From NCBI GenBank assembly GCA_903813345.2, contig CAIIXF020000011.1:7838571-7902570 (forward strand): a stretch of 64,000 nucleotides of DNA, in the 5' to 3' direction. The number at the start of each line of letters is the position of its first letter. Within the stretch, counting starts at the first letter, position 1. Below the pieces are notes generated by a model. The model saw only the letters and a program-made list of their open reading frames with translations, searched no databases and was not told the DNA's origin. This document shows, in pieces, positions 46,452 through 58,400 of this stretch. The stretch comes from Owenia fusiformis. Lineage: Eukaryota > Annelida > Polychaeta > Sabellida > Oweniidae. The translations under genes and the position numbers were made by a program.

Positions 46452-47293
46452 TTTGTGATATGGCCTAAATAGGCTACAATAGGACGAAATATGAGATTTA
46501 GCAGATTTTGGATTTTTTCAAAAGCTGCCCCTCGTTGGAACAGTTCAAAACGAGATCAAGTCAACACATGTTCACATGTTTATAGTAAATCGGTCTTGAT
46601 GAGTTTATACACTTAACAACTGTTGATTTAGTCACAGTACAAGGTAGGTAATCAGTAAAACATTAAGATCTAACTACAGTTTACAAGATAATGGTGCAGG
46701 AAGATCAGAAAAAGTACGGTCACTTCACTTTGATTGAACATCGATGGTTGATTTTTAAAAATTTCACAAACACACGACATAGGATGTCTACACATGAAAG
46801 TATATAAGTGAAAAGTACCAGTGACAATCATTTTAAAGGTTGAATAAAGACTATAGAAGAAATTCCACCAGGATCGCAAATTCAAACAAAAATAATCTTA
46901 GTCATATTTGGTTTGGTGCAAGATAATAAATCCTGAAACCCATTGATCCTCTGTGTTCTGTACCGACCCTTTCCTTACCCCATTCCCTCCCATTCCATCC
47001 TGCCTCACCATTTGATCTGCATGCCCTGGTGCATGCCATTCCTTGCCCCTTTGTCTCACAATTATTTATACACCAAAGTGGTATGAGGATGGCTTACACA
47101 GAATGGGTCATTGCGCAGTCTTATCCTGTTCCAGGACTATAGTCCTGCGCCCTCTCATATAATTTGTATGATTACAATTTGGTAGTTTGAGGCACATATA
47201 ATTGACAAGAACAGCATACTTCGAAAAATTCCTGAGTACTTTAAGAACTCTTCATGTAGTTGAAACTAGTGGTGGTGATTTTATTGTGATATA
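46452..47293. other. Upstream region of SVIP
   Basis: No exon or repeat recognised beyond a C-rich patch (46965-47060). It probably contains the SVIP promoter, since the SVIP ATG lies at its left edge on the minus strand. Confidence 0.3.
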
Positions 47294-48276
47294 CAGTAGA
47301 ACCTGTATAACCGAACACCTGGCTAATCCGAACACCTTCCAATTTGAACACTTTTTTCTGTCCCATTTTTTCCTCCCATTGACTTCCATGTTAAATAAAC
47401 CTTGAAATCTGAACACCTCCTAATCTGAACAGTGAACAACCAGATATGAAAAAATGACCTGTCTAATCTGAACATTTTTATCAGAAATCAAATGTCTGGA
47501 CATTTCAATAATAGCCACATATTGAGTCAATGTTATTTTATCTTTACATATACATGTACAATGTAATCAAAGAACCAATACTGCCCTAATTAACTTATTT
47601 AGTCTCAGTGACATCCCTTATTTGTGGAAAACAACAGGATGATTTGAAAAGGTGTGAATACAGGAGTTAATTGGTTTATCCTATTAGAAAAGAACTGAAT
47701 GTTTTATGTTTGGATTAAGAGAAATGTGTGAATCAAGAAGATAATTGATTTATCATTATTGGAAATTACCTGGATGTTTTTGATTTGGATTAAAATAAAG
47801 GTGAGAATCTGGGAGATAATTGGTTTATCCTTATTGTAAATTAACTGGATGTTTTTGATTTGGATTATGAACAGGTCTTAGATGTTTTATATCCCATGGG
47901 TCTGTTATCACGCCTAACCATCGACAAGGTACAGTCACGTGACCTTGACAAAATATACCGTAGTACACTTTTGATGTACTATGTCATTTCTGCCATTTTA
48001 GATCGCCATTTTCTAGAATGAGGAAGCGAGGAAAGAACTAGCATTGATTTGATCAATATTGTGTCAGTTCATCATCAGGTAGTTGTTGCATTCGATTTGT
48101 AATTAAGTTGCAAATATGCATATCTACTTTAAATGACCCTCAGCAACTTCAATATCTTGTTATAGATCTACCCAGCACGTCAGGGATCTCTAAATCTTGA
48201 CTGAATTTCTCAAAATTCTCTCTATTTTTTGTTTTGCTATGCAAATAACAGCCAAACTACGACTAACACAACTTAA

Positions 48277-49569
48277 CACGGTGTATAACCCAAACGCTCC
48301 TACATGCACGACGGAGCGTTTCATTACTGAAATTAAACAAAGAAACGCTCCGGAGTAGGAAAACTGTCTGGCGGGAATGATGAGCCGTCTGACAATTTCC
48401 CCAATAATGGGAATTAGAGGTATGAGTTACATATTTCGAGTATACCATTCGATGGGTGTGATATTCATGTTGTACGTGGCTGGCTGTTGACGTTTGAAGC
48501 AATTAGGAAGAGCTGTACGAAGCAGTATAGTTATCAAAATTCAAAAACGTATTTGTCATTCTACCGGTCAAAACCCCTTTTGTCGATACATGTGGTTAGT
48601 TGAGCCAAGATTAGAGCACCAACGTATATTTTAGTCAAATTCCAATGCTTCAACGCACCATACATTATCGTAATAGTGATTTGATGACCGAAAATCCAGT
48701 CTTAAAAATGATGACATTCTCATATTCAAGAAACGCTCCGATCTGGTTAACACAGTGAATTGGAAACGCTCCGGTAGTCTAGATCAGCTAAGGAAATATA
48801 TAGCTTGCCTTTCCTTTTCAGGAAGAGAAAGAAAAGATCTATTATACCCCTTGGCATCAATAGAAGAAAGATTAATTCACATATAACTTTTCGTTTTTTT
48901 CTATAGTTTTATGATTTAGCACATATGTAGGCATGACATCATCTAATGTATAGGCTTTAATCAGCTAGTTGCACGTTTAGCACCACCAGGTTCAGATGTT
49001 TCAATTTGCCTAACAAGTACAACACGTTTTTGAGAGATAGATTCGATTCGGAACTCTTCTCTAATAATCTGAAAATGATATCAAAACAAAATGGTAAGAG
49101 CGTTTCTAAAATTGTGGTCTAAATCGACGGAGCGTTTCGAGGAAAACAAGCGATTTCTCGAGAACAAGTAATGGATTTGGACTGGGATTTTAGGAAATGA
49201 GAATATACGAGTTTGTGATCTACTACTTAAACAGAAAGATTAACGTTTTCATAGAAATACTAGTTTAATTCGTAATTAGTGGTCAAGTCGTCATCTTCAG
49301 ATTCGTTCGATCTACACTACGGAGCTTTGATCAAGCAAATAACAGTTTACCACCAGAAGTTGAATAAATAAGATCTTTGCTCACGGTATTGTTCATCGAA
49401 TGGCACATAATATTTCACCATGACATATGATATGTAAGAGAAACGAGAGAAACAAACTTACGGTCATAGTAGAATCTTCATTAGCCGCCATTTTATTTCG
49501 CTCCGGAGCGTTTCCGCGTAAATGTAACGCTCCGTCGTGCACGTAGGAGCGTTTGGGTTATACACCGTG
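48277..49569. mobile_element. 1.3-kb transposon with repeated GGAGCGTTTC words, 5-bp target duplication
   Basis: TIRs of about 45 bp: CACGGTGTATAACCCAAACG, then CTCCTACATGCACGACGGAG, with the complement ending at 49569. CTTAA flanks both sides (48272-48276 and 49570-49574). Inside, GGAGCGTTT or its complement occurs about ten times (48295, 48312, 48343, 48733, 48770, 49100, 49129, 49505, 49529, 49548), clustered in the terminal and mid sections. These may be transposase-binding sites. No coding frame. Confidence 0.75.
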
Positions 49570-50091
49570 CTTAAGATAAGTAAAAAAAATATACATTCAG
49601 AGTTAATGCAAAACCGCTTTTTACTTTGGATGCTACTACTAAAAATAGATAATGTATGTTGTCAACTCACATGTATGTTGTCACATTGGCCTTACAGATC
49701 TCAATTCACAGTTAATTTTACAGTGAATGAAATGCTATAATGTACGTGTAATAGAAGGAACATATTTGATAATAAAGTAATAATATTTAATAGGCATATC
49801 AGCAGTGTATGCCCTAAGGATTCCAGAGCTGCTGGTCAAAATGGCATTACTGACCAGTTGCAATGTTATTTTCCTATACCTAGTGAAAAAATCAACTGGT
49901 CAGTATCAAAAGTAACCAGATAATGACCAGCTGTCCGACGCTTAAGGCGTGCCCTGCATATCATATATATTTACCCTAATCTTTTTTCCGTTAATCCATA
50001 AAATTGTCATTGATATGATTAAATGTCAATGTTACTAATTCTTTTTTTTGTGTTCCATACCTGGCTTTTGAACTTCTGCACTTTCCAGATA

Positions 50092-50713
50092 TACAGTGTC
50101 CCAAAGTATGCCCCCTCCCTAGGCAGACATATACCAATGTCTCCATAGTATGTGTCATATATCATTTTTGAGCTTATCCAAAGTTACATTGATTTGCCAA
50201 ATATGATGGTTCAAATGGTAAAAAGTAACAGGCATTTCAAAAATTAGCGTTTTGTCAAAATGATAGTTCATTTCAGTATCCTGGAAACAGCCCTGACCCT
50301 GTGACAGAAAATGTGGATGCCATTCTCGAAGATAGGATGGCTATTCAGTTCTAAAAAGATGACGTTTATGGTAGATACTCCAAGGAAACTCTTCTTATGC
50401 CTTAAAAAGGGTTCATGAGGATTACAAAATGCCATATCCCTATTTGAAGCCTGTTAAGGTCATATATGGAAAGTATTGCTGCTGTTAACATGGCGGCTAA
50501 AGAGACACACCGATTATTGTTTTGGTGTAAAACTGACTTTAATTTTGGCCAAACACTAACTTTTGTATTCCATTTTTTTTCCATTTGTGAGTTGAACCAT
50601 GATACTCGGCAAATTAATATAACTTTGGATGAGCTTTAAAATGATATATGACACATACTATGGAGACATTGGTATATGTCTGCCTAGGGGGCCCATACTT
50701 TCGGGACACCCTA
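50092..50713. mobile_element. Mariner-like fold-back MITE of 622 bp
   Basis: Ends TACAGTGTCCCAAAGTATG and CATACTTTCGGGACACCCTA are flanked by TA (50090-50091 and 50714-50715). The inverted repeats extend about 90 bp through CTAGGCAGACATATACCAAT and GTCTCCATAGTATGTGTCAT. The interior is non-coding. It lies inside the 47909-51534 element. Confidence 0.75.
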
Positions 50714-52416
50714 TAGCATAAATTTTGAAAGTCATCTTGCTAGTATAGATCTCTCCATGAACTCCTTGAGATTATTAAAATTCATAAAAGTGCAACTAAA
50801 CATAACGTAACGTACCGACGCCGAGTGGCCAAAAAGGTCGGAAGATATCACGCCATGGTTACATATTAATCACCATATTAACACTTTCATAAAATAAAAT
50901 AGCATTCAACGAAAAAATCACGTTTACCTGTTTATCTGTACTAGGGATACAGGAGCATGTTCATTGAACATCACTTGTTACGCATAAAACCCTTAATGCA
51001 TTTTGAAATTAAATCATTGCAATGTTTAATATTATAACTCATGAATTTCAATTACAGGGACAACATACACTGTGAGTTGACAACGTACATTTCTGATTTT
51101 TTAAATTATACCAAATGCATGAATATTTATTAAATCTTAACCCGTCTTAAATTGTGCAGTTTAGAGAAACACATTCTCATTAAAATATTCGACACTCCGA
51201 GACGTCAGGGGAGAAAATTATCAAAGGAAATGTGTAAAAAACAACATTTTTCCAACCGAACAATTGTATGGGTAGACGTACAACGAAAAAAATCGAGCAC
51301 TGCTCGAAGATCTTTTAACGTTATTAGAAAAATAAATGTCTTTGAAATCGAATACACGCAAAATCAAACAGGAAATCCTTTTTGTATTCCTCAAATTTAT
51401 TTTTGAAAACCTGCATCAAACCTACATCATAGTCTTTGCTTAAAATCAGTTAATAGTGACATTGTACATCAAAAGTGTACTACGGCATATTTTGTCACAG
51501 TCACGTGACTGTACCTTGTCGATGGTTAGGCGTGGTTATGATAGCTAAGATTCAATCAGTAAATGTTTTATGATCACAAAGACAACACAGACACAATTGC
51601 AATCAAGATTTCACGAGAACAGAAAAAATTCAACTTCGTAATATCCTATCACTAAAATGCCTCCTAAAAAGGGAGGATTATACATCATCTCGAATGAACA
51701 CTCATGAAAAATTCCTTTTTACTTGAAGAGGATATCTACTCAAATATTGCTAATGCTTAAAGTGCCAAAAAACAAACAACAATGAAGGACTTTTTCAAGC
51801 AAAAGTAAAGCAGTGTTATATAACCATAATATGGGATAAGTCATTTGAGAAGCTTAAGAATTCGTACGAGAGTATCATATACTTATACTGTCAGTGTATT
51901 ACAAAGTTTTTGCCAAATATAAGTTATTTTTACTAAAATAATGAAATATTCAAAATGTAAATAAAAATAGCATATAGGCTATAGGCCTATTGTAGAATAA
52001 ACTCATCAACAATATGACTTAGTATTAAGTGTTCAATATAGTGGACTGAACAATGAAAATCCCCCCCCCCCCCCGATCAACATTATCCTGGAAACTTGAA
52101 CACCTGCCAATTTGAACGCTTTTGGCTGGTCCCATGGGTGTTCTGATTAGACAGGTTTTACTGTACATCACTAAAAGAGATTTTCGCGATGTATTGATGT
52201 CTGAAACAAAACATTGATGTTTTAAAAAAATCAAATTTGCTAAAAATCACCAGATATGTCTTCATTCTGAAATCGTGTCTGTTAATATCACACATGGGCC
52301 CATGCAAGAAAGTTAATTGAAAAATATTAATTTTCAGGAGGACCTCAAAGAGGATTTGATTCTGATTTGGAAATTACATTTCATATGTGATATATCTATA
52401 TCTTACAGTTACCAGG

Positions 52417-55400
52417 ATGGGTCTTACAAAACAATACCTGAGATATGCACCAACTGCAGTCTTTGGTGTGGTTGCAAGCCAGAACTGTAACATAGAATAC
52501 ATAGACTTGCCTGAGCAGACTGGAACATTCTGCGCAGTTGGAGCCTGTGAACATGTCATCATTTGGAACCTCAGGAAGGGAGAAAAGGTGAGGACTGCAA
52601 AGAGTTGATAATTGATAGGGTTGTACAACCAGCTGTTATCCATTTGATTGTACAGGCCCATCTGATTATCATTGCTCCTAGTGTAAGCAACATGTCTGAT
52701 ATTAACTCCATCACTGCCAAATGAGATTCTCTTTTCAATCTTATTTTCACATACCTGTATTTGTTGTCTGGCTCTGTCACTTTGGATTTTTATTTTTAAA
52801 CTTATAACATCTTTCTGTCATTATCCCAACAAATGAAATTCTGTAGGGATATAGTGAAGCCCTCCATCCATTCGTCAGTCAGTCCATCTGTCCAGAAAAT
52901 AAATTAAAATATATCTCGAATGTCTGTCTTTTTATGTTCTGCAAATTAAAGGTAGAGTAGATGGTAAATATAAAATTATGGCATATACAGATTAATGAAA
53001 TATGAATTTGTTTTTTTTGATTTGCTGCTCTATGAAGTTGCCATCTTCTAGTTGAACACATGGTGCTCTTATTAATGTAATGTGACCTTATATAAATGCT
53101 TTATATTGTACAGGTTCTGCTGTTACAAGGAGATAAACATGAGGCTACCATTATAGCCAAAAGTCCAGATAAACAAAATATAGCAGTTGGATACAGTGAT
53201 GGCACAGTCCGTATTTTTAATCTCACATCTGGAGAGGCAACTGCATCTTTTAGTGGGCACAAGTCTGGTGTGACATCACTGCAGTATGACCATGAGGGGG
53301 TCAGGCTGGTGTCAGGATCAAAGGTGAGTTTAACTTTGTTGTATAGATCAGTGGTTGGATTGCAAATCTTTGGTATTTTGATTACTCATATGACATGTAT
53401 TTGATTTGATGGTTTTACTAATTTAGTTGTTGGATTAAATGCTACAGTATTATTTTAGACACAGGTCAAAAGGTATAACAAAATAATCATTTCAGCTTAA
53501 TTTTGGCTGAAACTTATGAAATAAAATTATCTCATAACAGCCAGATGTGACATACTTTTGATGAAGATATGTATTGTAGTACATGTATGTTAATTCCAGG
53601 ACATGCCTATGATCAACAGATTATCTGTATATTGTGGCTATTATCTATAAATCATTTGGAAATAATGAATGTACTAATTGTATTTGTATTTATTTAAAAC
53701 AGGACACAGATGTTATTTTATGGGACATTGTCAATGAGTCTGGACTGTTTCGTCTAAAAGGTCACAAAGGTCAGATCACGCAGTCCCTATTCATGCAGAA
53801 ACACAACATCCTTGTTACCAGGTATACCAACTAACTCTTCAATTTTAAGAATTTCGTGTATTATGATAACCATGTAGTCCATCTAAGCATGTTCATCATA
53901 ATACACGAGAGAATTTAAATTTATGAAGATTCAATATTAATTAAAAAGTTATTGAAAAATAAGAGGGTTGCATTTTTACTGTCACCGTGTACAGCTAATA
54001 ACAAAACTACAGAAATGCTTCTATAGATCGTTATTGAATTTGATTTAAATCTATTTCTTGTTATATTTTATATTTCAGTTCGAAGGATACATTCATTAAA
54101 TTCTGGGACCTGGACACACAACATTGTTTCAAAACTCTAGTGGGACATAGGACTGAGGTAGGCACTCATCAAGAACTAAAAACCCCTTTCATTGATCTCA
54201 TGAGGATTATTTTTCAACAGGATGCTGAATCCTAGTTTTACATTATTCATCAAAATTTCATCTTTTTGACAAGGTTCACTAATTTTCAAAAGGATGGCCT
54301 GTAATTTTTCAGATTCTACCACCTGCTTGCTTTAATGCTTGGGGGAGATCACTTCATGTTATAAGTTTCAACAGAGGCAATATTGGTTACCATGGCAACA
54401 AATTAAAATACTTACACTTACTCATTCCATTCACTCGTATGCAATCAGGAGGTGACATGTTGGCTTATTACTGCCTTGTTGTTTATGATTCTATCTTTAT
54501 TTAACCATTTATTATGTCACCACCAGGAATGGTGACATATTGTAATAGTCTCCAGATTTCTTTGTATCTGGTTGTTGGTGTTTGGCATTTAGCATCTGTA
54601 ACAATTGGCATTTTGCAGTCGATATCTGTAACAAATGGCAGGTGGTGACATTTTGCATGTAACGCCTCGTTGATTACAATACTGTCTTCATGTATGGATT
54701 TGGGACACTCATTTTCTGTAATATGTACATATCCGCATAATGTTTTATTTCTGGTATATCGATAGCTTCTACATTAAATCCTCGTCCCAGATGTTACCTG
54801 TCATAATACATAATTTGTCCTTCATGTTCTAGGTGTGGGGGCTGAGCATAGTACAGGGGGAGAGATTGCTGGTGACGGGGTCAGCTGACAATGAACTGAG
54901 ACTGTGGCAAATACAATACAGAGGCGAGGTAGGCATGGTGACACAGTTATATTAACATTTTTCAATAAATGTATAGGAAGGACCAGGCTTTGCCTGCATT
55001 TCACAGTTTTTTAATCGTAAATTAAAGTCCAAGTTTATACAAAAGAAATAAAAAAATTTTCACGAACCTTCTTATATCACCAATGCATGTATACACATGG
55101 TGTAATTGGTATATCTCTCTGCCAGGATGCAGTGATAGCTCCAGCTAGTGTTAAAGAACAGATCACTGGGGATGAGGAAAAGATGGAAGAAGATGCTGAA
55201 GATGAAGAGGAAGAAGACACAACAAGTGTGAGTCTTTTGCTGTATTTGTTCAAGTTGCCCAGTTTTCGAATTGATTTTGCTCCACATATGTTGCCATGTC
55301 ATTATTTGTAGTATGTTCAAAATGTGACTTTATAGCCTGAGGATAGATGCAAGACTACATTTTGTTTTCTACTTTGTCATGTATTTGTATTTTATTTTCA

Positions 55401-58400
55401 GGACATAGCTGGATGTGTTAACATTGGTAGTGTATTCAGACATGGAAAGGACAGAGTGTGGTCCTTAGCTACGGATGACACAGGCAGATACCTAGCTTGC
55501 CATGTAAGTACACAATGTAATTGTCCACCCCTTCAGAGGTATACAGTTTCTCAGTTTAACAATTAAGAACCAAGTGGGGTGGAGTGGAGTGGCAGTCAAC
55601 AGCAAGATTCCAATGTTGCATACAAGTCAACAATGTAAAATCATGAAAGTATTGCCTACTGGTTAATAAAGAAATGAAAGTTTGGTTCTTACCTTTATAT
55701 GTATTGTATGTCAAGTATTACCATATTCTCTCTAATAAGTGCACAGTTCCAATGAACGCACATGCAACTTTTATGTTGAATAAAAAGAAAATCTCAAGAA
55801 AACAAGGTTTAATGTACATGTATTAGTTTTCATTATTTACACAACAAGATGTCGATTGATGATTATATTTAAAGTAGATAAAGAAATACATGAGCTGTAG
55901 AGTATGTAAACCTTAGAGATAACAAGTGATAACAACTAAAAAGATGATCGGCAATATTTTTCTAAATTGTTTGGATGTGGGCTTATTTGAATCTCTCAAT
56001 ATTTATCCTTTTAAATTTCAAAATGGAAACCGCACTGTGCGCTCACTGGAGAGAAAACGGTTAGTAAGTTAAAATGAAACTGGAGAGGCAGATTAGGTAA
56101 ATTGTATACCCTTGCTTCATCAGGAAAAAGGAACATGTGTGTAACAAATTGTCACACTTATGTAACCACTTGCAATGACAAACCGTATAGTGACCTTATC
56201 TAATGTTAATGCCTTATTAATCATATACTTTCATGATTTCTATTTTCAGGGTTCTGATTCAACATTGGAACTCTTCAAAGTTAGAACCGAGGAGGAGTTA
56301 AAGTCACATCTACACAAGAGACAGAAAAAAGCAAGAAAGAAATTAGTGTGAGTAGCACTGTTTTGAGAGCCATCTTTTCAACCTCTTATATGCTTAATGT
56401 TTATGTACATTCTCATGGGTATCATTATTTTCATTTCATTATTTATTTAAAGTTTGGTATAAAGACAGAAATAAGAATGAACTAAATCAAGCAATGTAAA
56501 CTTGCAAGAAAAACATATTTTGAGAAATAAAGAAACCATCTGTGCAATATTATAACTAAAGCATTTCTTTTTATCGCACAATTTCTACATTCAGTAGAGG
56601 ATCTAAAAATATGTCATTTTGAGCACATTGTCTCCCTGTGTTAAAGTGTGCGCCAAAGTTTAAAACTGCGCAGGCGCACCGCTCTCGCTAAACTATATAA
56701 AGAGATTACCAGGTACACGATTCAGAGGTAAGCCAGGAAGGCGAACGATCATCGTCTCGTGATGATTTCCCATATAATCGTAACCAGGGAAGTTTCACCA
56801 TTGAAATTGAAAATTACTATTAGATATACTTTGTAGATGTTATTTATGAAGCTATTTAGTGTTTGCATCAATCAAATGGCTCATTTTGAACATATAAATC
56901 GTATTTGTGTTTTGTTTCCCAGGGAATTGTATTGTGTGTATGTAGTACACACATAAGTGTACATTATACAGTACTTGAATAGCCTGGTTTACATAATATT
57001 GAAGGGCATGCTGATTACATGCACACGAGTACATGAATGAAGGCCTAATATTGATATACGTAGCTTGCATACCTAAATAAAAAATAAACTCTTCTAATCC
57101 CCTAATGTAAACACGGCGGTATACGTAGCCCAATTTATCGGGGACTTTAAGGGCATAATAAAGTAGAGTGATATTTTAAGCACATTCTCTTCCTATTTCC
57201 AGGGCAGAAGGAAAAGAGGCATCTGAAGACATCAATGTAGAACTTAAACCAGATGACAGGCTGCCAAGATTAAATCCAATTAAAACATCATTTAAAACTA
57301 AAATACGAGCATTTGACATGGGAGCAAGCAAGAATGGAATCATAAATGTAAGTTGCTTTAAAATCCTGATCCAAATAGAGGCTGTTCTGGTGTAAAACTG
57401 AATACCCTTGATCAAATAAAGTGAGTTAAAAATAGACTTTTTCCCCATACCAACCTACATCATTACAAGATTTAGTGGAATCGTCTGGGACTGGAAGAAT
57501 TGTCCATGATGGTACAAATTCAAAAGCCCCTTCTCATCTTCTCTTACTTGAAGTCTTTGAACATAATGAATGTTTTTTGAGGGTGAGTGAATTTAAACTA
57601 GGAGTGTGAAATAATTCATGTAACTTAGAACCAGAGTTTAAAAAAACTACAAACTTACTACATACAACAATACTAAAATATTAATATTTGTTTTCTATAT
57701 AGCAACAAAAATATACAGTGCCTATACTAAATGCAATGCTCTCCCCACATTGAATGAAGATTTGGATATATATATGGCTACTATTTCAAGAGAAAAGAAA
57801 ATTTCTTATATCATGGGTGATTTTAATATTGACCTTTTCAAAATCGAACAACATGCTCAAACAGAAAACTTTTATGAAATCATGAAATCATACAATCACT
57901 CTCCACTTATTTATAGACCAACACGTGTAACTTCAACATCAGCAACATTGATTGATAACATATTTACAAATGATAATAAAGTTAATTTATGTGGTGTTTT
58001 AATCTACGATATATCTGATCATTTTCCCATCTACGCTACTAATGAAAGAATACTTCCAAAAGCTAAAACAGTCTTAATTAAATACAGAAAAGTCAATAAG
58101 GAGTGTATCAATTTATTTAAATCAATGTTAAGTAACACAGATTGGAATAATGTAATCTCAATTAATGATCCTAATGAATCTTACAATATTTTTGACACAA
58201 CCATCCGTTCTTTATATGACAAGTGCTTTCCTTTTTTGACTAAGAAAATAAAAATTTTCAATGATGCATCAAAACCTTGGATAACTTTAGGAATCATCAA
58301 ATCTGTTAAAACAAAATCTAAACTTTATAAAAGATACTTAAGAAATCCATCTTATGCAAACAAAACCACTTACAAATCATATGACAAAATCCTTAGAAAA

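Larger units (their letters stand above)
47909..51534. mobile_element. 3.6-kb DNA transposon nested in the Tigger-like element, 5-bp target duplication
   Basis: TIRs of about 85 bp: CACGCCTAACCATCGACAAG, then GTACAGTCACGTGAC, with the complement ending at 51534. The direct repeat GTTAT flanks both sides (47904-47908 and 51535-51539). TIRs continue through GCCGTAGTACACTTTTGATG. No transposase recognised. Ends beginning CA with a 5-bp duplication would fit a hAT-related group, but that is tentative. Confidence 0.75.
47294..52163. mobile_element. Tigger/pogo-like DNA transposon, swollen by nested insertions
   Basis: The left end, CAGTAGAACCTGTATAACCG, and the right end (complement CAGTAAAACCTGTCTAATCA) form terminal inverted repeats flanked by TA (47292-47293 and 52164-52165). 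Further pairs such as CCAATTTGAACACTTTT / AACGCTTTTGGCTGGTCCCA extend the similarity inward for about 100 bp. TA duplication with CAGT ends is typical of pogo/Tigger elements. No transposase frame remains. Most of its 4.9 kb is the element at 47909-51534. Confidence 0.75.

Noticed and set aside
48263-48502. Minus-strand 79-codon frame
   Set aside because: Lies across the inverted end of the 1.3-kb transposon; no protein-like features.
57176-57448. Minus-strand 90-codon frame
   Set aside because: Antisense of WDR3 exon 9 and its intron.
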